The notes: generated by a model from the letters alone, not told the origin. Shown: positions 1-13,500, numbered from the stretch's first letter. The stretch is 64,000 bases of DNA from Lunularia cruciata (GCA_948567375.1 OX419759.1:23227493-23291492), one strand, 5' to 3'. Numbers and translations are program-made.

Positions 1-458
1 AATAGCCATTGCAAAGATCCAACTTGGAGAAGTATTGGGCTCCGCTCAATTGATCAAGCAAGTCATTAATTTGAGGCAAGGGATATACATTCTTCATTGT
101 TTGGTTATTGAGCCCATGGTATTCAATACCAAAAAAGGTCTTTCATCCTTTTTTGGAACAAGTAGTATTGGCACTCCCCAAAGAGATGTACTATGTTGTA
201 TGAAATCCTTCTCCTACAACTCCGTAAGTGTTGTTTGCAACTCCTCCGACTCCTTTGGTGAGAGCCAACAAATTGGTCTACTCACTGGAGTACTCCTTGG
301 CAATAACTCAATATTGAAGGGCATACCATGATCAAAGTGTAATCCCTTTGGTAGATCATCCAGAAACACATCCTCAAAATCTTGAACTATTTGATCAACC
401 ATTGCTTGATGAGGCTCCTACCTCTCCTCAGATTCTCCTTGTGCAATTGGCTTAATCC
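1..458 (-). pseudogene. Ty3/gypsy family A pol remnant (protease-RT linker and N-terminal RT)
   Basis: Read on the minus strand, this encodes the linker and start of reverse transcriptase found again at 37200-37640 (plus) and 41563-42081 (minus). Shared stretches include [17 protein letters not shown] and SRPI-WLSPKE-EEL near 230-400. Further left the frame decays: PKKD is still visible, but the following RT text is frameshifted. The fragment leaves the window on the left and stops at 458, where the family D LTR begins, so D probably inserted into it. A plus-strand open frame at 35-331 is only its shadow. No intact protein is possible. The assignment rests on similarity to the other two copies in the window. 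Confidence 0.85.
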
Positions 459-1180
459 TATAATACCAAGAGCTAGCCATATGATCTAGATATGAAATTT
501 GGTTTGGTAATATCTAGAATGATATTATACATGATGGTCAAAATAGATCAGATAGAAGTATCACCAAACGAGTATTTCTTCTAATAGGGCCGAACCAAAA
601 TAGACTTGAAAACCTTAGAACCAATAGTTAGACATATGATTTAAAGGTGAGAATTGGTTTGGCAACATCTGGAATGATGTTACACATGATGGACTAAACA
701 GATCAGAAAGAGGTATCACCAAAAGGAGACTTCTACTAATAGAGTAGGAACCGAAATATGCCTGAAGTCTTTGAAGGCAATTTTGGAGACCTAAACGGAT
801 GAATTAGGCCTCAAAAATGTGCAGATTTCCCCTCCCTCAACCAAGGATAGGCTAGCCTTCCCTCCCCCTTAGTTTTTCTCATTGAGAGCTTTCCAATGGT
901 ACCTTAATCACATGATTCTGAGATTCCTACATGACCTTTGGTCAAAGCTTGTTTGACCAACCAGATAGGACTTGGATTGATATATTACCCATCCAAGTAA
1001 GTAATCCAAGGGTGGAGCTTGTTGACATGTCATCTATCTATGTTCCTAATCTTATGGTGGAACTTCCTTGGAGGAGATCCTCTTTGTTTATATAATAAAG
1101 AGAAGGTGTTCCTTTGGAGCATTGGATGATTGAGTGTGAAATCTATGTTTTATCTCTTCTCTTGTCCTTAGAGTATTACA
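459..1180 (+). repeat. LTR of family D retrotransposon (5' LTR)
   Basis: About 722 bp ending in GAGTATTACA and starting TATAATACC (ancestrally TGTAATACC). The reverse complement of the same sequence is the solo LTR at 35757-36495, which fixes both ends. The terminal inverted repeat TGTAATAC/GTATTACA is typical of LTR ends. It is followed directly by a primer-binding-site-like sequence, which sets the plus orientation. It interrupts the family A fragment on its left. No matching 3' LTR was found downstream in the window. Confidence 0.8.
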
Positions 1181-1193
1181 ATGATATCAGAGT
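1181..1193 (+). promoter_or_regulatory. Degenerate primer binding site (initiator Met tRNA type)
   Basis: ATGATATCAGAGT lies immediately after the LTR end. It matches the usual plant TGGTATCAGAGC site with a few changes, and the same site follows other LTRs here (31979, 34622, 54187 minus). It supports the orientation of element D. Confidence 0.65.
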
Positions 1194-1283
1194 GTGTGTT
1201 TTAGTCCAAGAGAGTGGATCACCCCTCTTGGAAGAGCACGAACTACTGACACTAGGTAATTTGAGGTGGAGAACATAGAGTAA

Positions 1284-1541
1284 TTGCTAGACTTAGGAAG
1301 GACTTTAGAAAGCGGATGGGATGGATGCACCGGTGGAAAATTTCCCATACCTAGCTTTCCATTCTTGAATCCATTCTACATCAAGATTATGAACATCCAA
1401 CATGAGCAAATGAGAGTATTGCTAATTTATCACTTTGGAGTAGAATTCATGGACAGGATGATGAACTCACCAGACCCGGTGATTCTACTTGTGGTGGTAT
1501 ATGATAGAGAGTGGGATTCAACAATCTACATTCTATTATGA
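1284..1541 (+). pseudogene. Family D leader reading frame (shared leader peptide)
   Basis: An 85-codon open frame just downstream of the primer site, with no initiator ATG at its start (a TAA precedes it). Its C-terminal third, HFG-EFMD then PDPVILLVVVYDREW and a terminal YILL stop, aligns without gaps to the leader frames of family A (34621-34852; 53951-54180 minus) and, more weakly, family C (63290-63500 minus). I do not recognise a known domain. Because it sits between LTR and gag it could be an N-terminal gag extension or a short upstream ORF. Confidence 0.5.
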
Positions 1542-4010
1542 TGTTATGGATGTGAGGAAAAGGGTGCACAACCACTCATAGCCATTGAATGACCAAAGGC
1601 TTTGCCTATAAAATAAAGTGGTAAATGGTCAATTCCACTTTTCACAAAGTAGCCATTTGTCGTTAGTCTTAAATTGCTAACAAGCTGCCTACAAGAGTCT
1701 TAGTCTCTGAAGCCTCACAACTCTTAGCCAACCCACTTTTTCCTTCATTTCCTTAGCACTTTGATGATGATGATGGTTTCTGTTCAAAAATAAATGCAAA
1801 GTAAGAGGCATGCAATGAACCAAGGGGCACTACATTATAGGAAAGAAGTGATTGGGAATAAGCATTTGGGTTTCTTGCTATGGGATTGGGATGTGACTGA
1901 TTTCAAAATCATCCATGAGACAATGGGGAGGAAAGAGAAGAATAGTAGGGATTTGAGAAGGAATCCTTATGCTTGGACCAAAGAGCACTAGAAGAATGTG
2001 TTTGGACCAAATGCAAGCCCACCTAAGGCAATCACAATCAATACACAGTCTTTGGATAAAGAATTAGTGGAGGAGATCAAGGCCACTTTTGAAGAAACAT
2101 GCAATAGGAACAATGATTAACGGGTTCTTAGTTACAAGGATGTGAGACAAAGGGCAATCATAGAAGTAGTTATGAAGTTCCAAGAAAAATGGACAACTTA
2201 CTTAAATGATAGCTAGGCGGTCTTCTTCTACAACATGTATGTGGAAGAACTAGTTTATTGGGCCCACATATTTTATCTTCAAGCCCAAACCCTTCACCAA
2301 GATTTCTTAGAAGATGGTGGAACCACTTACCTAACTCCCTTTGCAATCCATTTTTATATGGGTCTCCACCTATTGAACAAGGAAGAGTGAAGGAGGTTCC
2401 CCATTCATTACCCTCCCATAGGATACTTTGCTTCTCAAGCCAAAGGGAAGTTGATGATGAAGAAATATCAAGAAGTTGATGTAGAGTACTCAAGGACAAA
2501 AAAATGTGTGCATGTGGAAGAAGAAGAAACTAATAGAAGACAAAGAAGAAGCATGCTCATCCTCCAATCAAGACCTCTACTCTAGTCAAGAAGAGAGCCA
2601 AGAGAAATCCTCAGTTATTGATGTAACTTTGGATGAGGAAGATGAAATAACTTTGGAGGACAACACCAAAGAAGAAGAATGGTCTTTCAATCTGTAAGGT
2701 AAAAATGCCAAAAAAGAGGAGGAGAAGTAATATTAAGGTGCTTAATCAACTCCTAATCCTAATAAACATGTGGTAAAAGAGGAGGAAGAACCAAAAAAGG
2801 AGGAAGCTTTAAGCCTATAACCCAAACCTCATCCTTGCTCTACCATCCTCAACTTTGAAGAATGAGCTAACTCATCCCCAAGACCTTGGAGAGAAAGAAC
2901 TTCATTCCAAAGTTCAAGAAGAAATTTGGCATAAAGACAAGGAAGGCACCAAAGGGAAGAAGTAAACATCAAAGTGGAGGAAGCACAAGAACCATTCATG
3001 ATCAAAACAAAAGCCACTCCCCTAGAGTAACAAGGAGGAGAACGCAAAGCAAGTAGAACCACCGTTGGCCAAATTTTGGAGGAAGTTTAGTTTGTCATAC
3101 ACTTGGTGGGTGCAATTCTACAACTGATAGAGCTCCTACTTCCCCTGTACCAAAAGGAGTGCTCTAAGATTGTGGATTACACTACCTTGGTACAAAATAT
3201 GCACAAGGAGATTGACACCAAGAAGGCCAGTGAAGATAAGCTTCAAGAGGAAGTGAACAAGGCCAAAGACCACTTCAAGGAAGAAGCCAAGAAGACAAAG
3301 TCCTTGTACATGAGTTGTTCAAGTTAAAATTGGTAAATGGTAAAATGTCTTGATTGTCTCTTTGTAGAAGGAGTAGGAGAAGGAATTAGAGCAAGTACAG
3401 CTCAAGCTGAGGAAGTTGTGAATGGAAGAAGAAGGAAATATAGGTTAACTACAAGGATCAGCTATGGACCAAGGACAAAGAAGTGAAGAGCATTTGTCAC
3501 AAAATGAACTATGCTAAGATTTGGCTTACCACCTTCAACATTAAAATGACCAATATCAAAAGAAGGTGGCCTTGAAGTTGAAGACTCAAATGAAGGAGTT
3601 CCAACTAGCAAAAGAGAAGGAGGACAAAGAATGACTGCAAAAGACATTATATGAAGACTTGCAAGAGTAGTATTAGCAGGAGAAATCAAAGCAGCAAAGC
3701 AATTGGCAAATAGAGGAAATAAGGAACCAATTCATGGAGCTACTCAAAGAAGAAGAAAAAGGGAGAGCATTGATCTACAAATTGAAGTTATAATTTGTCC
3801 TTTAACAAAGGACACAACTCCTATCTATTGAAGATCACATACTACAAGAGGCGCACCGAGTTAGTTCTTTGACAACTTAAAGGCAAAGAATGCTCTTCAC
3901 AATAGAGTATAGGGCCAAAGGTGATTCACTTGGTAGAAGGGGGAACTATCATACTAGATTAGGCTATGCTTAGCCATTTCTTCTAGTGCTAGTACATAGA
4001 ATTAAACAAT
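1542..4010 (+). pseudogene. Degenerate interior of element D (coiled-coil-rich, gag-like)
   Basis: Only broken pieces of coding sequence remain on the plus strand: 1794-1991 (GFLLWDWDVTDFKIIHETMG), 2506-2697 (very acidic, E/D/S-rich) and 3103-3327, whose second half (KASEDKLQEEVNKAKDHFKE) reads as a charged coiled coil. Lysine/glutamate-rich text continues in shifted frames to about 3800. No zinc knuckle, protease or RT motif was seen. Position after a primer site suggests an old gag or gag-like region, but this is inference. Minus-strand frames at 2170-2499, 2829-3062 and 3462-3689 are shadows. Confidence 0.4.
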
Positions 4011-6390
4011 ACTTGTAAGTCCACCAAACTTCACCAAGAAAAAGTTCTTTGCAAATTTGTAAAATAGGAAGGAAGCCAAAAGACTTTGGCCATGTAAGTA
4101 GTTTTCAAGAGGAATGCCTTCGGGTTTGTAACACCTTCCTGACCAAGTACCAATTTGGTGTGGTAACTTTGGGAGTGAAATTATGATTCAAATACTAACT
4201 TTGAGGAAGAATTGACACATTCTTTACATTTGTTAGAAGCTTAAATAGGCAGTAACAATAGGATAAGATATGGATTAAGGCCTTAATTGTTGGCAGTGGA
4301 GTAATTAGGTTTGGTGAGGAACCTGCTGAGCAATCAAAGACACTTTGGGGCAAAGTGGAGTAGTAATAGAGGTAGTGGGTAAAGGCTTCAGCTTGATAAT
4401 CTCAAAATCCACTTTTCCATGCAACTTTGTATACAAACCCCAAGTCTGGTTTGATTAATTTGTATGCAACTAGTCTCCTAACAATAAATGGTCTTGCACT
4501 AGTAGTGGTTGAATCATACAATAGAAGCTCAAGTGTTTGAATCCCAAGGAGAGGGTTGGCAATTGGATTTTGAAGGTGTAAGTGGCCCAATGATGTATCT
4601 GATTAGTTCTAAGTGCCACAAGTAACACAAAATAAAAAATGACAGACTTTCAACTACCAAAAAGACTCCCTTGGTGGTATGCCTTCTGAGAAGGTAGTAC
4701 ATGTTGTCAAAGTTGAAGGCTTTAGGGAAAAGTGAACCCTCACCTTCAAGGTAACTATGGTTACATCAATTTTGAGAGTGATTTAGGATTTTTCTGTATG
4801 TCATAGAGTGTTGTGGTGTGTGTCTCTACCCCTTGAATTGGGAGTGGTTCCTATCTAAGAGGTTAAACAACAAAAAAATATAATAACTACACTTTGTGAC
4901 ATCATTTTTGACCCATGTCCTCACGAGATCAACTTGTTATTACCAATTATACTATTAGTATGTGGACATTGGATTATAGTACTCCCTTTCTTGCAACAGA
5001 ATGTAATACACATGAGGAAGAGATAGTCTTATCAATAGAACTAGCCATAAACAAAGGATGTAGGGCTGTTGTTGCTTAAATATATTCTCCCGCCTTACCC
5101 AATATCATACACTATCATAGCTGAGTGAATTTGTACTATCTTGTAGTTGAACTTGTATAATGTGACATGCAACTCATACAAACTCCTCATGTAGGGTAGT
5201 CCAATCCCATGCTTGGAATCTAAAAATCTAACAGCCACCTCTCTTTGCTATGCACACCCACCTCTAGTATAGCAACAACACAATCATGGGGTAAGAGGAT
5301 TAAGAACCACACTAACTCATCCATGGGATCACGAGCCAATAGATCAAGTAGTAAGCAACAAGCCTATGTAGCCTCATCATGGAGTGTATGGTGAAGCCCA
5401 TGGAATAGGCACAGACAAGGAAAACTGGTCTCAAATAACCCCAAAATATAACACGTTTGAGATGCTAACTACTCACATGAATCAATTTACATCCTTGGTG
5501 CAATCAACCACGGAATAGTCAAAACATGTGTAATCTCTATACATGTGCAATCTAGAGCGTTAACAATCTAGACATGGTTGCTTATGTCACCTGAGCATCA
5601 TAAATGGTTCAATCATAGTTTTTGTGTATCTTTCCTATAGAAATCTTTACCCCTTGTGAGTTAAAAAAGTCTATGACACATTGGACATGGTGTATCCCAA
5701 ACTGCTCTAGGCAACTCCACATGGAGAAGTGAAGTTATAACTAGCACAAAAATAATGATACTAACACATATTGTTTCTTCTATAGTTCACCATAATTACA
5801 AAACCATAAAAAAGTATATATATCATAATTCCCATGAATTTTTATATTAACTCTTAAAATATAGAAATCTTCATAATTTTTAATTTATATTTTTATAATT
5901 TCTCAATTTAATTCTAATAAAATAAAGATATAAAATTTTAATGGTTAATTTATTACAGTAATTAATCATTCTAAAATCTTAAACATCTTTTTTCCTAATT
6001 TTCCAAATCAAAATTAAAATTATCTAAAACTGAAAAAACAAACAATTCACTAATGTGATATAGACTAAAAACGTAGTATAGACTAAATCATTCTCAACAA
6101 TTCTTTAATCTCTCATCTCTCCCTCCTCCCTTTTCGCCGCCTCTCCTTCGTAGCCCCCAGAAGCACGATCTATGATATCTCATGATCTAGGAGACCCACT
6201 TAGAGTCAAGATATCGACGCTCTAAGATCACATACTTTTTGCGGATGTCAGCAGGCACAGAAGTTTCCACCGATGCCGTCGGGCGTATATTCTCTTGAGG
6301 CGTGAGATGGTAATATGAGTACCATGTCCCATTTGCAACTGTAACAGCACAATCGGAAGCGCACTCGAACTTTACCTATTATGTTTTTTA
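4011..6390. other. Spacer, no gene recognised
   Basis: No reading frame of note; the 62-codon minus frame at 4402-4590 matches nothing I recognise. The stretch 5780-6080 is very AT-rich. From about 6120 the composition becomes more GC-rich and leads into the dispersed repeat at 6391. Confidence 0.6.
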
Positions 6391-6445
6391 ATGGTAGGGC
6401 TTGATGGGGTCTTCCCATCCCTTTTGTTCCTACCTGGTCGCCTTT
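6391..6445 (-). repeat. Dispersed repeat G, copy 1
   Basis: On the minus strand this reads AGGCGACCAGGTAGGAAC, then GGATGGGAAGACCCCATCAA and GCCCTAC. Related copies lie at 15610-15760, 23765-23910, 24110-24190 and 30983-31060, all in the opposite orientation. The shared core is a guanine-rich block with the palindrome-like GATGGG-AGACCCCATC. I cannot assign it to a known element. Confidence 0.6.
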
Positions 6446-8531
6446 CCATTTTTCTAACTATGAGACCAGCAATAGGATCACCCTCCAACTGTAATGCTCG
6501 GTCGGCAAATAATTAGAGAATTGCTATTTCCACCATATTTAACCCCAAACCCCAACACTGAGACTAGTTTAAGGTCGCTTAATTTACAGTGGTGTGGTGG
6601 AAATAGCCCCTATAATTAACACCCGTTACAAGATAGTATAAAGAATTGTAGATTATGTTTTATTATTTTTTTCTTCAAATCTTGACAAGCAGAGAACAAT
6701 CCCAGGACCGGGCTGATACTTTAATCATACACTAATAATATACATTTGATTTGGATTAAAATCTTCTCGATGTACTTGCTCAACGTGCTGTAATGAACTT
6801 TAGACAGTTACTGTACAAGTATGAAAGTTTTAACGAATCCCATACTAGATCCTGGAGCAATCTTTTCTCATATTCTTAGTTCGTGTTGTACATCTGTCCA
6901 CAGAGTCAGATCTCTGCAATTCCCAATGAGAACACAGACGTGTGACATTAGAACTTGAGAGAAGATTAGAGTTTAATTTGCTATTGTTTGCACTTCAGGT
7001 GTAGTGGCTAGCATAGCAGTCTGTCCCCCTTGACTCCTGGTAGTGCAGCAGATTTCCATGACTGTCGCTCTAGATCTCAATCCAAAACCTTGACTCAAGA
7101 ATATGATCTTTCTTGTCACACGTCCATAATCAGCAGGCATGTATAGCTTGGTACCTGCAGAAAAATAGATAAGGAACTGCGCCAACTGATGTGTAGCTGC
7201 AGACTTAGTCCTTATTGTGCTGAAAACGTAGAAAGAAGCTTCACAAACTCCATCTGAATTGAAACGGTATTGTAAATTTATTACAGTAATTACAATTTCA
7301 CATGCACCAGACCAACTCACCTACAGAGAAACCATGTAGTGTAGAATGAAACGACACAAAGTCAACAAGGGACTATTATTGGAAGAACAGTGGCACGATA
7401 GCCCATGACTTGCAGTTCCTCCGATATATATAGTATGCATGTTTCCTCGGCACCTGTTTTTGATAAAACAAGTCAACCGAGAGCCGGTTTGGGAAGAATA
7501 AGCACATAAAGATATAGCTCCTGAAATTTGAAATCTCCTATGACTGTTCATTGCTAATCACAGGCCAAATCGGCATGCTAATACAGTCCCAGCTAATACA
7601 TCTGCGGAGTTATAAACTCTCCACTAACATCAATATCAGAAGATCCAGCAATCCAATTTGCATCTCCTTCTACATGATCAAGGTGGCCTGACTTCCACCA
7701 GTCAGCCCGGTTCGAATCTCTAATTTGAAACATGCGATGGACTAGTCTTATCGCATCTTTCAAGTTAGGGTTTCAAATTTCTACAGAGTACTGTGCGTTG
7801 AAAGTGATCTGTCCATCCATGGCGAGAACGAAGTAGTTTGTTCGTAAGCATCATCATTAATTTTTCTCAAGCACTTCATTCAGCAATCCAGGAAACTACA
7901 CATCAATTATAACTGATTTTAGTTTGTTCGGTGCCCCTGGATTTGGTCCTGTCCGCTACCAAAGGATCCACCATATCCATAATTTCCTCATCGCCTTTGC
8001 AATTTGGATATCCTACATCGGACAATACACAAGGGCATGACTAACCAGTCGAACCCAAACTCAATAGACGTGGTCTTCAGGACAACACCCTCGGTAATTT
8101 TGGTAATTATTAAAAGGAACGCAGAAGACAATTTGCACAATGTATGCTCGCCCAATATCTTGCGTTCAAGAATCTAATCTACTTTGTCGCCAATTATCGA
8201 ACGATGATTGCATATCCCGAAAGCCAGTCTAAGAGCGGTTCTCGATCGCCTGTTTGCTTAGCTGGGACAATCTACTCTAAGTTTCTCTAGCTAGGCAGAA
8301 TATCATCACCTACTTCGATCTTCAGCGTAGGCTAGTAAACTAGACACTTAAAACGTCGTTGAAACTTCAGGTTGCACATTAAGGGAGCCAGAGATTGCTA
8401 CGAGAATCTAACAATCTAAAGTTGACTTGCACTAAGTTCTGTTTTAGTATAAACCTGTTCACGTATTAGTCAAATTCTTCTAGATCTAGAATCTAGGCTT
8501 AGAGTAATCTTGTTGTTCAATTGCAGCCACA
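6446..8531. other. Spacer downstream of the XTH gene
   Basis: Probably includes the 3' untranslated region of the XTH gene close to 8531. Two minus-strand open frames (6973-7320, 115 codons; 7321-7551, 76 codons) abut each other. They have no recognisable domain, no ATG that stands out and no splice context that I could join to the XTH gene. I treat them as chance frames. Confidence 0.5.
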
Positions 8532-10324
8532 TTAATAGGTGTGCATCTGAGGCCAGTTCCTGGAGCACTCTGGTGGGGTTTCCTCGAATCGCTCAGCGTC
8601 AGTGCAGTAGTCATAGATCACGTAGTTGTATTGAATACGCTTCAAGTCGTCGATCTGCTTGTTTGTAAGCTTTCCTGCCTCTGGTTGTCCATACCAGCTG
8701 CTGTACAACTTCGTATAACACCGATGAGAATCGTCCGCATTCTTACCGTGGCTGTGAACTGCACAGGAATCTACGTCAAAATCTGTGTACGAGGCGGTGA
8801 ATGGCTGTTTGGACCAGTCTGTCTTGTCTGCACCACCGCGAGTAGCCCACATTTCCCCGTTCCAAATACTGGAATAAACATACATGGGCTGGTACTCGAG
8901 GTAAGGTATACCAAGATCCTTACTGTTGTGGAAGACTCGAATGACAACATCATCGACCATGAACCTGTCAGAATGAAGAAGAAGCTAGGTCGTAAGTAGC
9001 AGTTGCAAAGTCATTCACAAAATTGGGTCTCCAGAACTAATTTGCCAGAAGCCAGATCTAACACATACTTTCTGGATTTGAATTCTTTATGTTGGACTGC
9101 AACATAAATTGACAATTATGAATCTCGATCTTGACCTGTTATTGAGCTTTACTGATACAAACTCTTAAAAGAACTGCAAACACTTCCATATCGTTCCTTC
9201 CAACTACAGAAATTTTAGGATATACCAAAGCAGTGAGGTTAGGTTCAAGCACAGTCTTACAAAATCAGGTTCTGGTTCCACAGAATGCCGTAATAATGGT
9301 AGTCTTCAGTAGGGTCGAACCAAAGGTAGATGCGCTGTTCTCGGTCACCCTTGCCCTCAGCAAAGACGTTGGTTTGCAGAATGTAAGGCTCACCAGTGAC
9401 GTTGCCGAGGAACTCAAAGTCGAGTTCACACCAGTTCTTGAATACTGAAGCAAGCTGCATAAAATTCCACGATATGATCGCTTCAGTGACATCATCTTAA
9501 CTTGTTAAATCCCGAAACCCAGTAATATTTAACAGCCTCTAGATCTGCAAGGTATATTGGATAAACATTGCAAGGTGTATAAAGTAATAGATAAGATACG
9601 CATTATTGGTGCTAGAAAACTTCCATTACTTCAGAGGCTAAGCACATGCAATGAGGAAATTAAACAATTATATCTTGAGCAGTAGTATCTACTTACATAG
9701 TAAGAAGTGACGGTACCAGCAGAGTTTCCGCCCACTAGCTTCAATTTCATACCAATGTGACCGTACAAGAACGGGAACTTGGATCTGAACCCAGAACCTG
9801 ATCATCCTCCACTTTATGAGAGTGCAGAAAATATGTTTGTGATCAAGCTAGATCAAGATGAAACTGATACAGCGGGCCAAGAATCATAGATATTCTGTTG
9901 GATCACCCATTGGGGTAGATGCATGGAAAAACATTTTGACAGCAAGTTTCTCATACTTGGATAGCAGTTATCTCCGCAGAACAGCGCAATAGCCACAACA
10001 TTTAACAGCTACTGTTTGCGTGCTCTGTATGCGAAGATTATGGTGGACGGTGCTGTCAAACTTACGAACATATCAGACGGCACTAGGATTATGGGAGAAA
10101 TTATTACCGCTTGTGTTGTCAAGACGAAGATCAACAACGTCGCCAACTTGAACTTCATTATCATGACCCGCTGTCTCGGGAATGTTCCCTCCCTTGTGTC
10201 TGACATTAGGGTATTTCACATTCCATTCGCCAAAGTTCACGTAGAAGTCATCCCAAAACTTCGAAGCTTGGGCAACTGAGACGCAAAGAGTAGCGAAGCA
10301 TAGTAGGACGAGGACCGTCTTCAT
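8532..10324 (-). CDS. XTH: Xyloglucan endotransglucosylase/hydrolase, four exons
   Basis: Spliced from exons 10324-10108, 9797-9697, 9454-9261 and 8964-8532 (stop TAA). All introns are GT-AG (phases 1, 0, 2), giving about 314 aa, normal for the family. The upstream in-frame GTG at 10333 is not a plant start; ATG at 10322-10324 is. The N-terminus [20 protein letters not shown] is a signal peptide, so the enzyme is secreted to the wall, where XTHs cut and rejoin xyloglucan. Exon 2 carries [20 protein letters not shown]. Exon 3 holds the GH16 active site [11 protein letters not shown], with all three acidic residues (E, D, E), followed by an N-V-T glycosylation sequon. The usual H-D before the first E is W-C here. 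Exon 4 has the XTH C-terminal domain with conserved cysteines ([25 protein letters not shown]). Nothing is broken; it looks functional. Whether it acts as transglucosylase or hydrolase cannot be told. Confidence 0.93.
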
Positions 10325-10511
10325 CTTATTCACGATGAGCAGGCGCTGCAGTGCAATCGGTGGTGAATACCTTGGTGACGAAATTCAAAGGACTAAATTC
10401 TCTACTTTTGATGGTGAAAGGATGAAGACGTGTTGGAAAGAATTCTTTCTTCTCTCCAGAAGAGAGCGAGAGAAAGAACGAATTCTGGTAATGTTAGCTG
10501 AGGATTAGGAG

Positions 10512-10520
10512 CTATTTATG
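10512..10520 (-). promoter_or_regulatory. TATA-like box of the XTH gene
   Basis: CATAAATAG on the minus strand, about 190 bp upstream of the start codon. That leaves room for a 5' leader of roughly 150 nt containing a GA-rich stretch (10456-10482). No other promoter element was assigned. Confidence 0.5.
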
Positions 10521-10524
10521 CATA

Positions 10525-13500
10525 TTCTCAAAGACCTGCATAGGATTGCTCACGAACTGCAATGTGTGCAGAAACTTGAATAGTGATGTCAACGTGGGAG
10601 CAGTCATTCCTTCTACGTCGCGCCAGTTCGAGGATATTGCGCATAAAGCTGTGCAATGCACAGGAATGTTTAACTTGATCCGTTACCAGGATAGACTTGT
10701 ACAGTGATTGTACGGTACATTGACATGTTGATATACATGATGAGCAATTCTGTTGTGATCAATATATGTCATCAACCAGTGGTTATCTCCTCTCAGGTAC
10801 GCATTCATACTCAAAGTGAGCGATAAACTATCGCTACTGGAACCAAAGGTGATCCAAGCTGCAGTAAATAGAAAACCGATGATTGCATCTCGAGGCAGTC
10901 TTCTCTGCATGCCTGCGCCTCCTTCCAAGGAGTCGACGTCTACGACCTGATTAAAATATCCATTTGTGGTCAGCAAATATGTGACCTCCCTCTTCAGGTA
11001 ACGAATATGTCAAATTGTAGTTTGGCTTTCGTGCCTAGCCTGAGATCAAACCTAAACAAGCCTTACTATCAATATGTGATGATCACCAGGTGTTCTGTAC
11101 ATGTGACAAATATATATTTGAGAGTACATATCTGTAATTTCCTCTGACTCTGTAACTCCTGGCCAGCTTAATTTCCATCTATCTCTTCATCTATTTTATG
11201 ATCAGAATTTGATAGCATGTTTGTTCTCTGCTTCCTCTGGAAAATAATCCTGGACAAAAGAGGATAAAGGATCATACGCACGAAGCATACTGCGCCACAT
11301 TAACCTGAATCTGCTACTGGACCGATGGCTCAAGGGAGACCCATTCAACATTGACTACAAATATTGGGCTCCATTCGTATCCCATACTGATTTCAGAAGA
11401 AAATGCGGCTAAAGCCACTGTGATGATATTTTGATGATTGATCATCAATAAGGTGGGTTGCGATATCAAACATGGTCAAATCGTGACTCGAAATTAGCTA
11501 GTAGAGCTTACCTCACTGATAACGCGTGGAGTAGACTAGGGCCCTGATGCAGTTTGACTTGATTAGTAACAGAAACAGTCTGATCATGTACACAGTTATC
11601 AACTTACCTTGCTCCGATCGTGACCAAGATTGAACGTGAATACCGGGTTGAGAAAGTGCAAACTTAGATCTTGTCTCTTACGATTCCAGCCGCATACAAT
11701 TCCACAGGTCTGGATGCAATCACGGCATGGATCCCGTTCCGCGAAGCAGTGAGGAACAAGAGCTGGCATGACGTGTGCAGTTTCAAGGGAACAGCGACTG
11801 AGGTAGATAAAATACTGTAGAAGAAAACAGTCATTATTAGATTATCTGGTGCTTGTCTTTCCTGAAACTTTACAGTTGTTCATGCGCATGCATGTTCAGC
11901 GCTTATCATAGACTCATCGTGCTGTTCAATCAAGACCGAAGCAAATATGCCATCAGCTCATATTTTACAGCTTACAGTAAGCTTTTGCAAAAGAGATCGC
12001 TTGAGTTCTATGGGCTTGACAGTAAAACAAGGTCACACTCCAATATATTAACTACAGCTCATATGCACCTAGTTAGGAACTTAGTCCTAATTTTGCCACT
12101 TGACAATGTATCTCTTGATTTCCAATCTCGATCCAACCATGAGTACAGACAAATGGGAAGAAAAAGAACCCTACTTTCAGATGACGCTCTGTGTTCTAGA
12201 TGTGTACAATAGCAATCAATGTGCTGGTTCAGAGCCCAAGAGTATGGAATAGCCACATCTGCTATGTTTCACCTGAGTAAGCATAGTGACCGAGCAGGGA
12301 AGAATAAGGTGAACCAATAACCGTGATCCATGTATTTAGCAGTAAGGCACTGAGTCTTGTCTTTAGAAAAGACATTCGTAATCCCATCGTGCCTCTACGC
12401 TTTTCAACAAGATTCACTGTACCAATTCAATGTAAGGGAAAAGACTAGCATATATTCGTCAAGAGGATACTGGAATTCGGTGATAGTAAAGTTTAGCTCC
12501 TAATTAAATGGATCAGACAAACTATATATGATCAATTACCAAACTACATGATTGACGCATGGCATTCATTGGATGAACTATGAACTGCAATAAAGCAAGG
12601 ACATGACCTGACGGTATATTTAACAGCAACTTAAAGTCTGACCTAAATTCAAGTTTGATTGTATATTTTCTAGTTGTAGGTCCTGGTTTGTTTCGATCTT
12701 CCTAATCTAATTCTTTGAGATCTTTGATTTGAATCATAATTTGAGGCGTAAAGAAGGGAGTATTCACTTACTATTCTCGTACGGGGTTCTGTTGATATCA
12801 ATTGTAGAATATATATATAACCACATTTTAATTCCTATAACTATTATTGTCTTAGAACCATTCCATCCGGTGGATTAATTCGAGAATCTAATTTATTTAG
12901 AAGTCTTAACCATATCACATTAACCGGTGAATAGTATGTGCATCCAACAGGAGAATATAATTCTGTGTATCCTGGTTCAAATTCGAATACCTTCCATTAA
13001 CGAAATGACGAGGGGGACTCATGAGGTAACAATTCTTTCCGATTTTATCTTCTTTGATATAAGCATACTGTGGACTCAAAAGCATCGATCAAAATTTAAT
13101 CACTTTAATTGATTCTTTAAGTTTACAGAGCAAAGCTTTGATTAAGAACACGTTGAACTAATGGATGTAATTATATCTTAACTCTTAATATTTATTATTA
13201 AAAAGTACTTCCAAAAGTGTAAAAAACGCGATACACATTGGATAGCAATAAGGATGTAACCAAAAAAGTCTTGGAAGCTCTTAAATGTGTTTGTATTGGT
13301 CCACCAATCTTATTTCTTATAGTGTGAGTAACATACTAATTGTTGATTTGAGCCCACAACAAGCAGCATATCAACTAACATTCTAATTCTATCAGCCATC
13401 ATTTATTTTCAAGGATAGAATTATTGACCAAATCACAATTTTTAACATGTGTATCAACTTCTTTGTTCTTGTATAGATATTAGTATTCATTCAACTTCCT

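Noticed and set aside
6973-7551. Minus-strand frames downstream of the XTH gene as extra exons
   Set aside because: XTH already ends with a complete C-terminus and stop at 8532. The frames show no domain or splice sites that would join.
8541-8999. 152-codon plus-strand frame
   Set aside because: It is the antisense shadow of XTH exon 4, which has strong family motifs on the minus strand.
10325-10333. Three extra N-terminal codons of the XTH gene
   Set aside because: The upstream codon is GTG, not a plausible plant start. ATG at 10322-10324 gives a normal signal peptide.
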